Of a stretch of DNA of 32,791 nucleotides, positions 15,841 to 24,503 are shown in pieces (positions within the stretch are counted from its first letter, which is position 1; the number at the start of each line of letters is the position of its first letter). The notes under the pieces are model-generated. The model was not told the origin of the DNA. It did not search any database and was given only the letters and a program-made list of their open reading frames with translations. Where the stretch lies: contig JBFHUL010000033.1 of the NCBI GenBank assembly GCA_041590075.1, positions 1 to 32,791 of the forward strand, read 5' to 3'. Both the position numbers and the translations under genes were made by a program. Source of the stretch: PZPK01 sp041590075. Lineage in GTDB: Bacteria; Pseudomonadota; Gammaproteobacteria; Pseudomonadales; Oleiphilaceae.

Positions 15841-16467
15841 ATGTTTACCGGCATCGTTCAGGGCCTTGCTCAGATTAGAGCGATTGAGGGATCAGAAGAT
15901 CTTAAGCAACTTAAAGTGAGGTTTCCGGAACACGCCCTTGAGGGTGTGACACGGGGCGCAAGCATCGCCATTAATGGCGTGTGCCTTACTGTTACCGAAT
16001 TTTCGTGCACAACAAACGAAGCCGCATTCGATGTGATGTTTGAAACCCTCGACAAAACCAATCTTGGCACATTGAGAGTAGGCGATTCGGTAAATTTTGA
16101 GCGCGCAGCGCGTATTGGTGACGAAATTGGCGGGCACTTGATGTCTGGCCATGTAAGCTGCACCGTAGTCGTTTCACGCATCGAAAAACAAGGCCAGCGT
16201 CATTCCATCTATTTCAACACGCCCCCCCAGTTCGCGCCTTACCTCCTCCCCAAAGGCTTCGCCGGGCTCAATGGCTGTAGTTTAACGCTGGGCGAAACTG
16301 TAGCTGAGGAGTTTTCGGTGCACTTGATACCAGAAACGCTGGCGGTGACTACCTTTGGTCAATTGCGCGACGGTGATCGCGTTAATCTGGAAGTTGATCC
16401 ACAAACCCAGACCATCGTTGATACCGTGCGCACGGTATTGGCGCAGCATCAGACGGGTTCAGACTGA
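15841..16467 (+). CDS. ribE: Riboflavin synthase, alpha subunit type
   Basis: 208 residues, against 213 in E. coli. The protein shows the two expected lumazine-binding barrel repeats: 'ASIAINGVCLTVTEF..GDSVNFERAARIGDEIGGHLMSGH' and 'GLNGCSLTLGE..FSVHLIPETL..GDRVNLEVDPQTQ'. The N-terminal MFTGIV and Cys48 match the E. coli positions, and the GGHLMSGH motif carries the conserved His residues. It converts two molecules of 6,7-dimethyl-8-ribityllumazine to riboflavin and a pyrimidine. No other rib gene is near; it stands 8 nt behind a diguanylate cyclase gene. It resembles the E. coli stand-alone type, so a second copy may exist in a rib operon elsewhere. Confidence 0.93.
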   Translation: MFTGIVQGLAQIRAIEGSEDLKQLKVRFPEHALEGVTRGASIAINGVCLTVTEFSCTTNEAAFDVMFETLDKTNLGTLRVGDSVNFERAARIGDEIGGHLMSGHVSCTVVVSRIEKQGQRHSIYFNTPPQFAPYLLPKGFAGLNGCSLTLGETVAEEFSVHLIPETLAVTTFGQLRDGDRVNLEVDPQTQTIVDTVRTVLAQHQTGSD

Positions 16468-16514
16468 TCACGGGGTTGTTGAGTCGCCTTCCATCAAGGC
16501 AAAGGTTTGGGCAC

Positions 16515-17651
16515 TTAGTGTGCTGAGAACACGATGGAGGTATCGTTGATATGGAAATCGGTGAAGTAGACTTTACCGATGCTTTTACCCGTATCACCGA
16601 AGGAGATGTGCGGTAAATCCCAGTCCCATTTTACGTTGATGTCGTAGACCGCCTGACCATCGACCAGTTGGGACATGCCCTGACTGGGGTCCATCACATC
16701 GATGAGCGGCATAATCTGGGATGCCGCCGCTATCTTGCTTTCGATACTCGCAAATCCGAAACTACCCAGCGTATCGTAACCACGTTCATTGTGTATGCGC
16801 ATATCACGCAGAGTAAGGCCAGAATTGGTGACTTCGCGCGGGATGTAGGTATTCGTCGCATTTTGAGTGCGGTCGATATCCAAGTCTTCTACCCGAAACT
16901 TCACATCCAAGCCGATATAGGAATCTGCGATTTTTATGGAAGAAGGTTCGCCGGCAGAGGAGGTATCACGCATGCCGTTACCGTTATTTTTCAGAATAAT
17001 GTCGAGATAGCCGAGATAAGCCTGGACCGAGAAATTTTCGCTGATCGCAGTTTCCATCAGGCCGTCGGTACTTCTGATTCCGAATTCCCCTTCCTGATAG
17101 TGTAAATCTACCGCGCTTTTGTATGATAGAAGGTTAGCTGCCTGCTCTGCCGCACTGGTGGGTACATCATTGATATCAACGCCCAGGTCCACAGAGGTCA
17201 CGTGGATGATTGCGTCGCCATCACCAAACTGTTTGCCGTAACCACCGGCACCATCCGCATATTCCGATATAGCCCAAGCCACATCGGCTTCACTGGCATC
17301 GAAGTAACCCAGGTCGGCATACATGGCAACCTCTGCAAACCCAACCGGAATCGTTTCAATACCATCGGTTGCATCAACCTTGGCGCGCAGATTATCCACC
17401 AAGCCACCGCCGATACCGGTAAGGGAGATATCTTTCCAGACCATGCTACCAGCATCTACGTATTCGATTTCGCCAATGGTCACCTGAGTTTCGATATCAA
17501 TGGTCAGTCCCGCTTTACCCACGATACGATCAAGTGAGGCATCGTCAATGAGCTTGAGTTCCGCAAAGCTAAGGCCCGCGCTTAGCGTTAAAACGCTTGC
17601 GGCCATCCCGAGGGAGATCGGCTGGAACCTTGAAAGGCGAGCGGCGGACAT
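16515..17651 (-). CDS. Secreted DUF6160-like beta-rich protein
   Basis: 378 residues. The N-terminus has a basic start, a hydrophobic segment and a likely cleavage after 'GLSFA'. The mature part opens 'ELKLIDDASLDRIVGKAGLTIDIETQVTIGEIEY', the pattern of DUF6160-type proteins ('L.D..L..V.GQAGLTI'). The body has alternating hydrophobic residues and many Asp and Gly residues, which suggests a beta-rich extracellular or outer-membrane-associated protein. It has no Cys in the mature region. The function is unknown; some relatives lie near pilus-like systems, but no such genes are here. It faces ribE tail to tail with 47 nt between, and it lies downstream of ureG with 203 nt between. Confidence 0.65.
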   Translation of the reverse strand: MSAARLSRFQPISLGMAASVLTLSAGLSFAELKLIDDASLDRIVGKAGLTIDIETQVTIGEIEYVDAGSMVWKDISLTGIGGGLVDNLRAKVDATDGIETIPVGFAEVAMYADLGYFDASEADVAWAISEYADGAGGYGKQFGDGDAIIHVTSVDLGVDINDVPTSAAEQAANLLSYKSAVDLHYQEGEFGIRSTDGLMETAISENFSVQAYLGYLDIILKNNGNGMRDTSSAGEPSSIKIADSYIGLDVKFRVEDLDIDRTQNATNTYIPREVTNSGLTLRDMRIHNERGYDTLGSFGFASIESKIAAASQIMPLIDVMDPSQGMSQLVDGQAVYDINVKWDWDLPHISFGDTGKSIGKVYFTDFHINDTSIVFSAH

Positions 17652-17854
17652 ATCGAACCCAAAACGTTAGTGTGCATGGCTGTTATCGTGGTGTCTGCTT
17701 CCGGCAGCTTGATTACACATACCGATGAACGGTTCAAACACCAACGATCACAAATTATCACACAATGTTACATTCAACAATTTAGCGGTGCTCCCCTTGC
17801 TCACCCTTTGTGACCCAATCGACACTTTATTTCTGCAACAGTGCATTCCAGCCT
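17652..17854. other. Spacer between ureG and the DUF6160-like gene
   Basis: The 203-bp stretch follows the last urease gene and precedes the DUF6160-like gene on the same strand. I found no hairpin with a T-run to end the urease transcript and no convincing promoter hexamer pair. The sequence is AT-rich near 17747-17782. Termination may be Rho-dependent or the downstream gene may be partly read through. Confidence 0.35.
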
Positions 17855-18469
17855 TCAGGCATCTCGCAACATACCCTGCTTCTGAATAAACGAAATAATA
17901 CTTTCGAGGCCTTCGCCAGTGGCCATATTGGTAAAAATAAAGGGTTTGTCGCCGCGCATCCTACGAGCATCCTGATCCATGACATCCAACGACGCGCCCA
18001 CATAGTCGGCAAGATCTATTTTGTTGATGATCAATAAGTCTGATTTGGTGATGCCCGGCCCACCCTTGCGGGGTATTTTATCGCCGGCACATACATCAAT
18101 CACATACAGGGTAAGATCCGATAATTCCGGGCTGAAGGTGGCGCTGAGGTTATCGCCGCCGCTCTCAACAAACACCAGTTCTAACCCCTCGTGGCGCCCC
18201 TGCAGATCGTCTATCGCGGCCAGATTCATCGACGCGTCTTCGCGTATGGCCGTATGCGGACACCCGCCGGTTTCGACCCCCATTATACGGTCTTCATCAA
18301 GGGCTTCGTGGCGCATCAGAAACTGCGCATCTTCCTTGGTGTAAATATCATTGGTGACCACAGCCATGTTGTAACGATCACGTAAGGCCAAGCACAAATT
18401 TCGCAACAGCGCAGTTTTACCCGATCCTACCGGCCCGCCGATGCCAACTCGCAAGCAATTGATAGACAT
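17855..18469 (-). CDS. ureG: Urease accessory GTPase UreG
   Basis: 204 residues, the usual size. UreG is the SIMIBI-class GTPase that delivers nickel to urease together with UreD, UreF and UreE. The P-loop GGPVGSGKT is at residues 11-19, the nickel-binding Cys-Pro-His motif at 70-72 ('TGGCPHTAIRED'), and 'ESGGDNL' and 'NKIDLA' follow. A GGAG ribosome binding site lies 7 nt upstream of the ATG, inside the 3-nt gap after ureF. It is the last gene of the urt-ure locus. Confidence 0.98.
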   Translation of the reverse strand: MSINCLRVGIGGPVGSGKTALLRNLCLALRDRYNMAVVTNDIYTKEDAQFLMRHEALDEDRIMGVETGGCPHTAIREDASMNLAAIDDLQGRHEGLELVFVESGGDNLSATFSPELSDLTLYVIDVCAGDKIPRKGGPGITKSDLLIINKIDLADYVGASLDVMDQDARRMRGDKPFIFTNMATGEGLESIISFIQKQGMLRDA

Positions 18470-18472
18470 GCA

Positions 18473-19165
18473 TTAACTCCTGAATAGTCGTGAGTATTGT
18501 GTTTCGTGCCAGGCAGACAACAGCACCTGCCCGGGTAAGGTATTGGAAGCCTGCACCGCCTTGGCGTTATCCGCAGCAAGTAATTCAACCATCACCGGTC
18601 GCAAAGCCAAGAGTATGCGCTGGCCATCCGACTGTCCTAAGGGCACGCTCTTCGCCGCAACGGCCACTTGGTTTTCAAGCCAGCTCCACAGAAAACTTAA
18701 GCGCATGAGCATAGGGTCCATGCCCAGCTTTATACTGGCCAGGCTGAAGGCGGCGAGAAAAGACGGCCCGGGCTTGGCGAATGCCTCTGGGTCTTGGTCT
18801 GTCACCAAACCTTGAGTACGCAATAAGCGATATAACGATGCACCGAGCATGCGCTCCTCTTCATATAGCTCGAAGCTTTCGCGCGCAGCAAACACTTCTT
18901 CATTGGCAAGAAAGAACGCCTCGTGATCCTTGGCATCCAGAGCCGCACGGCAACGATTAAGCAGCGGAATATCCAATTGCAGTAAGCCATACTTTAACAG
19001 GTCATCGGCCCAGGCCATCAGCGAATCGCGATCGTTCACCAAATTTTTCTCGATGGCAGACTCCAAGCCCTGCGAGTAGGCAAATGCGCCAATCGGCAGG
19101 GCCGGACTACTTAAATAAAGTAAGGCCGTGAGTGCATCGACATCCGTCAAGGCATCTGAAGACAT
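18473..19165 (-). CDS. ureF: Urease accessory protein UreF
   Basis: 230 residues from the ATG at 19165; a GAGAG ribosome binding site lies 8 nt upstream, while the GTG at 19171 is too close to it. The all-helical protein carries the typical 'LLYLSSPALPIGAFAYSQGLE' opening and 'LLRTQGL', 'FLWSWLENQVAVAAKSVPLGQSDGQRIL' later on. It bridges UreD and UreG in the nickel-insertion complex. The gene lies 15 nt after ureE and 3 nt before ureG. Confidence 0.95.
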   Translation of the reverse strand: MSSDALTDVDALTALLYLSSPALPIGAFAYSQGLESAIEKNLVNDRDSLMAWADDLLKYGLLQLDIPLLNRCRAALDAKDHEAFFLANEEVFAARESFELYEEERMLGASLYRLLRTQGLVTDQDPEAFAKPGPSFLAAFSLASIKLGMDPMLMRLSFLWSWLENQVAVAAKSVPLGQSDGQRILLALRPVMVELLAADNAKAVQASNTLPGQVLLSAWHETQYSRLFRS

Positions 19166-19180
19166 GTCCACTACTCTCGC

Positions 19181-19666
19181 TTAATGATGGTGATGATGGC
19201 CGCCGGAATAGGCACCGGATTCCGGGTTAAATGGCGCGTCTACCGACGCTACCTGCAAGCCAAGACCGACCAACATTTGTTCCAGTATGGCGTCGGGCTG
19301 TATGCGCAATACCCGGTCGCCAATATCGACCGGCACATGGCGATTGCCGAGGTGGTAACAGGCTTTCGCAAAAGTTTCCCAATCGTCACAGCGCGCCTGA
19401 GAAAGCTGCTCAGTTTGTGCAGTCACCATGTAGATTTCGTCCTGCTCAGACTTAAGCAGGTCGCCGTGGCGCAAGACCCGCCCACGTTGCAGGAACATGC
19501 CTACTTCACGGTCCTGATCATCGCGCGTGAGCAAGCGCCCTTTTACACGCTGCTCATAGGAAAGTTCAAGTTTGCCTGCGCAGTCAGGTTGCTCACCGGG
19601 CTTGGCAGGACCGATATTCTCGATAAGTCGAATCATACGTGTGTGTATCTTTCTGCTATCCATCAA
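19181..19666 (-). CDS. ureE: Urease accessory nickel metallochaperone UreE
   Basis: 161 residues. UreE binds nickel and passes it to UreG. The N-terminal beta domain ('LELSYEQRVKGRLLTRDDQDREVGMFLQRGRVLRHGD') and the C-terminal metal domain ('YHLGNRHVPVDIGDRVLRIQPDAILEQMLVGLG') are clear. The conserved His of 'GNRHVP' is present, and the protein ends in five His residues after two Gly, a short version of the Klebsiella His tail. The start overlaps the ureC stop by 4 nt. The first ten residues exceed the family core, so the ATG encoding 'MIRLIENIG' is a possible alternative start. Confidence 0.95.
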   Translation of the reverse strand: MMDSRKIHTRMIRLIENIGPAKPGEQPDCAGKLELSYEQRVKGRLLTRDDQDREVGMFLQRGRVLRHGDLLKSEQDEIYMVTAQTEQLSQARCDDWETFAKACYHLGNRHVPVDIGDRVLRIQPDAILEQMLVGLGLQVASVDAPFNPESGAYSGGHHHHH

Positions 19667-21369
19667 AAGAGAAAATAACGCTGGGCCAGGGGCAGCACTT
19701 TAGCGGGCTCACACGTGAGCAACACACCATCAGCACGCACCTCATAACGTTGTGCATCGACTTCAACAACCGGCATGGCGGCGTTGTGCACCATGTGCTG
19801 CTTTTTCACCTGACGCACGTTCCTGCACGAAAGCAGACGCCGTTTTAAGCCCAGCTCCTGCGCCAGACCAGCATCCGATGCCGCCTGACTGACGAACGTT
19901 ACCGAAGTTGCTGTGACGGCACTGCCCAGCGCACCAAACATTGGACGATAATGGACCGGTTGAGGCGTCGGGATCGAAGCATTCGGGTCACCCATGGGCG
20001 CCGCGGCGATCATTCCTCCTTTCATAATCAGGCTCGGTTTGGCTGCAAAAAATGCCGGTTTCCACAGCACGAGATCGGCAAGCTTACCCACTTCTACCGA
20101 ACCCACGTCTTCGGCAATACCATGGGTAAGCGCGGGATTGATCGTGTACTTGGCGATATAGCGTTTTGCACGGAAATTGTCACAACCCAGAGACGCGTCC
20201 TCGCCGAGCAAGCCTCGCTGCACCTTCATCTTGTGTGCGGTTTGCCAGGTGCGCGAAATGACCTCACCCACGCGCCCCATGGCCTGCGAATCCGAAGCAA
20301 TCATCGAAAACGCCCCCATATCGTGGAGAATGTCTTCGGCTGCGATAGTTTCTTTACGAATCCGCGAGTCGGCGAAGGCAACATCTTCGGGAATATTGGG
20401 GTCGAGGTGATGACACACCATCAGCATGTCCAGGTGCTCGTCGACCGTATTGACCGTATATGGCCGCGTGGGGTTGGTCGATGACGGGAGTACATTCTCT
20501 TCACCGCATGCTTTGATGATATCCGGCGCATGGCCACCGCCGGCACCTTCGGTGTGATAGGTATGAATAGAGCGTCCTTTGAACGCGGCCAGCGTGTCTT
20601 CAACAAAGCCCGACTCGTTGAGGGTATCGGTATGAATCGCCACCTGAATATCGAACTTTTCGGCAGCGCTCAAACAGGTATCTATCGCCTGCGGCGTGGT
20701 GCCCCAATCCTCATGGAGCTTCAAGCCCATCGCGCCATAGCGTATTTGCTCTTCAAGCGGCTCCAGCTTGCTGGCATTCCCCTTACCCAGAAAGCCAAAG
20801 TTCATGGGAAGACTATCGGTTGCCTGCAGCATCTTGCCCAGGTTCCACGGCCCGGGCGTACAGGTGGTCGCATTGGTGCCCGTCGCCGGGCCGGTTCCCC
20901 CACCCAGCATGGTGGTGGTTCCCGACATCAAGGCCTCTTCGACCTGTTGCGGACAAATGAAATGAATATGCGCATCAATACCACCGGCGGTGATAATCTG
21001 ACCCTCGCCTGCAATCACTTCCGTGCCCGGCCCGATAAGGATATCCACACCTTCCTGCGTATCCGGATTACCCGCCTTGCCAATGGCCGCAATGCGCCCG
21101 TTTTTGATACCGATATCGGCCTTTACGATGCCCCAATGGTCAAGTATCAGGGCATTGGTGATCACACAATCCATGACCTCTGAGGCCAGCCCCTGGCCTT
21201 GCCCCATACCATCCCGTATGACCTTGCCCCCACCGAATTTCACTTCGTCGCCATAACGGGTGAAATCCTGCTCTACTTCGATCCACAATTCCGTGTCACC
21301 GAGCCTGACGCGGTCGCCGGTCGTGGGGCCGAACATGTTTGCATAGGCATTACGACTGATCTTAGCCAT
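19663..21369 (-). CDS. ureC: Urease subunit alpha UreC
   Basis: 568 residues, against 567 in Klebsiella. UreC holds the dinickel centre that hydrolyses urea to ammonia and carbamate in the cytoplasm. The residues are all at the reference positions: His134 and His136 ('GGIDAHIHF'), the carbamylated Lys217 and His219 ('GAMGLKLHEDWG'), His246 ('VAIHTDTL'), His272 ('HTYHTEGAGGGHAPD'), the flap His320 ('MLMVCHHLDPN') and Asp360 ('MIASDSQAMGRVGE'). The gene lies 10 nt after ureB and overlaps ureE. It appears fully functional. Confidence 0.99.
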   Translation of the reverse strand: MAKISRNAYANMFGPTTGDRVRLGDTELWIEVEQDFTRYGDEVKFGGGKVIRDGMGQGQGLASEVMDCVITNALILDHWGIVKADIGIKNGRIAAIGKAGNPDTQEGVDILIGPGTEVIAGEGQIITAGGIDAHIHFICPQQVEEALMSGTTTMLGGGTGPATGTNATTCTPGPWNLGKMLQATDSLPMNFGFLGKGNASKLEPLEEQIRYGAMGLKLHEDWGTTPQAIDTCLSAAEKFDIQVAIHTDTLNESGFVEDTLAAFKGRSIHTYHTEGAGGGHAPDIIKACGEENVLPSSTNPTRPYTVNTVDEHLDMLMVCHHLDPNIPEDVAFADSRIRKETIAAEDILHDMGAFSMIASDSQAMGRVGEVISRTWQTAHKMKVQRGLLGEDASLGCDNFRAKRYIAKYTINPALTHGIAEDVGSVEVGKLADLVLWKPAFFAAKPSLIMKGGMIAAAPMGDPNASIPTPQPVHYRPMFGALGSAVTATSVTFVSQAASDAGLAQELGLKRRLLSCRNVRQVKKQHMVHNAAMPVVEVDAQRYEVRADGVLLTCEPAKVLPLAQRYFLF

Positions 21370-21379
21370 GACCTGCTCC

Positions 21380-21694
21380 TTAATTCTGATCCAGTTTTCC
21401 CATTACCTCGCCACGAAACCCCATGACGACACGATCACCCGCATAGGGTACAAGCTCAACAGTACGTGACTGACCGGGCTCGAAGCGCACGGCGGTACCG
21501 GCAGCAATGTTTAGTCGTTTGCCCCGGGCATCTTCCCGGTCGAATTTCAGCGCTGGATTGGTTTCGTAAAAGTGGTAATGCGAGCCCACCTGAATCGGCC
21601 GATCGCCACTGTTTGCCACCGACAGCGTGGTGACAGGGCGCCCGGCATTGAGCTCAATATCACCAGGCTTTATCTGCATTTCTCCGGGAATCAT
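21380..21694 (-). CDS. ureB: Urease subunit beta UreB
   Basis: 104 residues, the typical size for a separate beta subunit. It begins 'MIPGEMQIKPGDIELNAGRPVTTLSVANSGDRPIQVGSHYHFYETNPAL', the family hallmark with its 'GSHYHF' motif, and ends 'YAGDRVVMGFRGEVMGKL'. It packs against UreA and UreC in the (ABC)3 enzyme. A GGAG-type ribosome binding site precedes the ATG. The gap to ureA is 21 nt and to ureC 10 nt. Confidence 0.98.
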   Translation of the reverse strand: MIPGEMQIKPGDIELNAGRPVTTLSVANSGDRPIQVGSHYHFYETNPALKFDREDARGKRLNIAAGTAVRFEPGQSRTVELVPYAGDRVVMGFRGEVMGKLDQN

Positions 21695-21715
21695 GGCGCT
21701 GCTCCTCGTATCGGG

Positions 21716-22018
21716 TTAATTAATGGGATCGTGCACGGTGACCAATTTGGTGCCGTCGGGAAAGGTGGCTTCTACTTGCACTTCATGCACCATTTCGGGT
21801 ATGCCTTCCATCACGTCTTCCCGTTTGAGGATATGACGCCCCTCACTCATGAGCTCTGCCACGGTTTTGCCTTCTCGCGCACCTTCCATAATGGCGGCCG
21901 AAATGAGGGCGATCGATTCCGGGTAATTGAGTTTGATACCCTTGGCCATGCGGCGCTCCGCTAACAAGGCGGCCGTAAAGATTAACAGCTTGTCTTTTTC
22001 ACGTGGTGTCAGTTCCAT
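21716..22018 (-). CDS. ureA: Urease subunit gamma UreA
   Basis: 100 residues, the usual length. 'MELTPREKDKLLIFTAALLAERRMAKGIKLNYPESIALISAAIMEGAREGKTVAELM' is near-identical to the family consensus, and 'LVTVHDPI' is its typical end. It is the small structural subunit of the urease trimer and has no active-site residue. It lies 37 nt after ureD on the same strand. Confidence 0.98.
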   Translation of the reverse strand: MELTPREKDKLLIFTAALLAERRMAKGIKLNYPESIALISAAIMEGAREGKTVAELMSEGRHILKREDVMEGIPEMVHEVQVEATFPDGTKLVTVHDPIN

Positions 22019-22055
22019 CGTTCCTGTTCCTAATTTCCAGTGTTTACCCGCTCGT

Positions 22056-22934
22056 TCAGGTTAACCAGATACGCGGTGATTCGGGTTCGCGCCCCAGCAG
22101 CGTTTTGCGCGTCAACCGCCAGGCGGCCATAAAGCTTTCACGCAGTGATTCAGGATCATCTCCCAGTGCTCGCACCATACATATGCCGGGCTTATGTGTC
22201 ACAGCGATATGGGTCTGCGGGCATTCCTTAAGATTTGCTCTGAGCACGTCTACCAAGGCTTCGGGGTGCTCAGTAATCATGTAGCAAGCGCCGAAACAAT
22301 TCTTGCCCATGAGTCCAGCCGGACTGTTACGTAACGCCGATGCAGCATCCAGATAAAAGTGTTCGGAAATTAACGGTTTTCCGTCTTTTTCAATGCGTAG
22401 GCTTTGGCGTACCGACCCGCTCAAGAAGGGTTCATCGCCCGCTTGCCGCCCCAAAACCACCATATCCCAGAACACGGCCCGACTCGTGCCGTTCGTTTTG
22501 ATCACCGTATCCAATTGCGCACGCGCGCCATCAAAAATAATGGTTTCCTGCGGCAGAAATTCCAACACGGCATCACAGAGCGTGATATGAATGGTTTGTG
22601 TTTGGGGTAAATCGTGGCTGTCGGTACCGTATACCTTGCCCGCGGAAGGCGTGGTAATCAAGGCATGACTGCCGGGATCGCCCGACACATCAATGCTCAA
22701 TTTATCACCGCTCACCATTCCGCCAGGTGGGTGAAGAATATAACTGTGGCACACCGGGCCTTCTGGGTGAAAGGGCCTTTGCACACGCAAAGGCCCTTTA
22801 AAGCGCATATTATCGAGAATGGTGCGCGACGCCTTGGACGCGAAAGACAGCGACAAGTTGGCTATCCAGTTGCGACCATGGCCATAGTTACTGGAAGTCG
22901 CCGCATTGGCAATTGCGTGGGCCGGAGCTAGCAT
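22056..22934 (-). CDS. ureD: Urease accessory protein UreD
   Basis: 292 residues, slightly longer than Klebsiella UreD (270), the excess being at the N-terminus. Family motifs: 'LSFASKASRTILDNMRFKGPLRVQRPFHPEGPVCHSYILHPPGGMVSGDKL', 'ALITTPSAGKVYGTD', 'LEFLPQETIIFDGARAQL' and 'FWDMVVLGR'. UreD binds apo-urease and forms the nickel tunnel with UreF and UreG. The first 20 residues are not conserved and the ribosome binding site at 22934 is weak, so the true start may be a little downstream. It stands between urtE (34 nt away) and ureA. Confidence 0.95.
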   Translation of the reverse strand: MLAPAHAIANAATSSNYGHGRNWIANLSLSFASKASRTILDNMRFKGPLRVQRPFHPEGPVCHSYILHPPGGMVSGDKLSIDVSGDPGSHALITTPSAGKVYGTDSHDLPQTQTIHITLCDAVLEFLPQETIIFDGARAQLDTVIKTNGTSRAVFWDMVVLGRQAGDEPFLSGSVRQSLRIEKDGKPLISEHFYLDAASALRNSPAGLMGKNCFGACYMITEHPEALVDVLRANLKECPQTHIAVTHKPGICMVRALGDDPESLRESFMAAWRLTRKTLLGREPESPRIWLT

Positions 22935-22968
22935 GCAGAAGGTCTCTATCCGCCAGAAAGCATCGAAC

Positions 22969-23664
22969 TCATACGGTCAGGTATTCCTGTACCAGCTCGT
23001 CTGTGAGTGTATCAAGTTCGCCATGGGCAACGGCTCTGCCCCGATCCATGATAATGTAGCAGTCAGAGGTACGTCGCACGAAAGGCAGTTTCTGCTCGAC
23101 CAGTAAAACAGTCAAGCCTATCTCGCGATTCAACTTGCGAATGATGTCTCCGATTTCCGCGACAATATTGGGCTGAATACCCTCTGTAGGCTCATCGAGA
23201 ATGAGCAAACGCGGATTGATCACCAGTGCTCGCCCAATCGCCAATTGTTGTTGCTGGCCCCCGGAGAGGTCGCCGCCGCGGCGATTACGCATGTCTTTCA
23301 GAACCGGAAACAGCTCGTAGATAAATTCGGGTATTTGACGATCCCCGCGCTTGCGAATCGGCAAACCAATCTGCAAGTTTTCCTCTACCGTGAGCAATGG
23401 AAAAATCTGACGCCCCTGCGGCACATATCCAATACCCAGCGCGGCACGCTTCTCCGCCGACGTAGCCAGCAGGTCGGTACCGTTAAAGGTAATCGACCCG
23501 GAACGGGGTTTCAGTAACCCCATTACGCACGACAACAACGTCGTCTTGCCCACGCCATTCCTGCCCATCAAACACGTACATTTTCCCTCGGGGATATCCA
23601 CGTCTAAATCCCAGAGCGTGTGGCTTTCGCCATAATACTGATTCAAACCCTTAATGCTCAGCAT
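22969..23664 (-). CDS. urtE: Urea ABC transporter ATP-binding protein UrtE
   Basis: 231 residues. It is a LivF-like ATPase that sits under the membrane pore with UrtD. Walker A 'GRNGVGKTT', the signature 'LSGGQQQQLAIGRAL' and Walker B 'LLILDEPTEGIQP' are intact, followed by 'LLVEQ' of the switch region. 'EGIQPNIVAEIGDII' is typical of UrtE. It starts 2 nt after urtD and precedes ureD by 34 nt. Confidence 0.97.
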   Translation of the reverse strand: MLSIKGLNQYYGESHTLWDLDVDIPEGKCTCLMGRNGVGKTTLLSCVMGLLKPRSGSITFNGTDLLATSAEKRAALGIGYVPQGRQIFPLLTVEENLQIGLPIRKRGDRQIPEFIYELFPVLKDMRNRRGGDLSGGQQQQLAIGRALVINPRLLILDEPTEGIQPNIVAEIGDIIRKLNREIGLTVLLVEQKLPFVRRTSDCYIIMDRGRAVAHGELDTLTDELVQEYLTV

Positions 23665-23666
23665 AC

Positions 23667-24503
23667 TTATTCCCCAAGATAGACCTGTTTTACACGCGCA
23701 TCTGATTGCACCGCATCCATCGTACCCTCTGCCAGTACAGAGCCCTGGTGCAGCACGGTCACCTGGCGCGCAATAGAGCGCACAAAATCCATATCATGCT
23801 CAACCACCACGACGGAATGTTTTCCTTCCAGCGAAATAAGCAATTCTGCGGTACGGTCCATCTCCTGATGCGTCATACCCGCGACCGGCTCGTCCACTAA
23901 CAGCAAGCGCGGCTTTTGCATGAGCAACATGCCAATTTCCAGCCATTGTTTCTGGCCATGCGACAGCGCTCCGGCGCGCAAAAAGCGCTGGTCTTTGAGA
24001 CCGATTAATTCCAGCACATGCGAAATCTCATCCAGTTGCTCGCCGCTGAGTTTACCGAACAGGATATGCATAACAGATTTATCGCCCGCCATCGCCAGTT
24101 CCAAATTCGCCATCACGCTTTGCTCTTCGAACACCGTGGGTTTCTGAAACTTACGGCCAATCCCGGCTTCGGCAATTTCCGGCTCACTCATCTGCAATAA
24201 GTCGATGGTTTGACCGAAATACACCGAGCCCTGATCGGGCTGTGTCTTACCGGTAATAATATCCATCATGGTGGTTTTACCTGCACCATTCGGCCCGATA
24301 ATGCAGCGCAACTCCCCCTCATTGATGTATAGATTCAAATCATTGATGGCCTTGAAGCCATCAAAGCTCACACTCACATCTTCCATGTACAAAATGCAGC
24401 CTTTACGCACATCAAGATGGGGGTTGTGTGTGGGCGCTACGAAATCGAACACATGGTCTTTATCACGCACGGCATCGATATAGTCGGTAACGAAATTGCT
24501 CAT
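23667..24503 (-). CDS. urtD: Urea ABC transporter ATP-binding protein UrtD
   Basis: 278 residues, a LivG-like ATPase with an N-terminal extension of about 35 residues before the ABC domain ('ILYMEDVSVSFDGFKAINDLNLYI'). Walker A is 'GPNGAGKTT', the signature 'LSHGQKQWLEIGMLL' (typical of UrtD, with His in place of the second Gly), and Walker B 'LLLVDEPVAGMT'. The switch 'VVVVEHDMDFV' is present. Its start overlaps the urtC stop by 4 nt (ATGA), pointing to translational coupling. Confidence 0.97.
   Translation of the reverse strand: MSNFVTDYIDAVRDKDHVFDFVAPTHNPHLDVRKGCILYMEDVSVSFDGFKAINDLNLYINEGELRCIIGPNGAGKTTMMDIITGKTQPDQGSVYFGQTIDLLQMSEPEIAEAGIGRKFQKPTVFEEQSVMANLELAMAGDKSVMHILFGKLSGEQLDEISHVLELIGLKDQRFLRAGALSHGQKQWLEIGMLLMQKPRLLLVDEPVAGMTHQEMDRTAELLISLEGKHSVVVVEHDMDFVRSIARQVTVLHQGSVLAEGTMDAVQSDARVKQVYLGE

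Noticed and set aside
16486..16500. Shared terminator between ribE and the DUF6160-like gene
   Set aside because: The GCCTT/AAGGC stem has only five base pairs and no T-run follows on either strand.
20530..21183. Plus-strand ORF of 217 residues inside ureC
   Set aside because: It is a shadow of ureC, whose frame preserves every active-site residue; the opposite frame has the composition of a complement translation.
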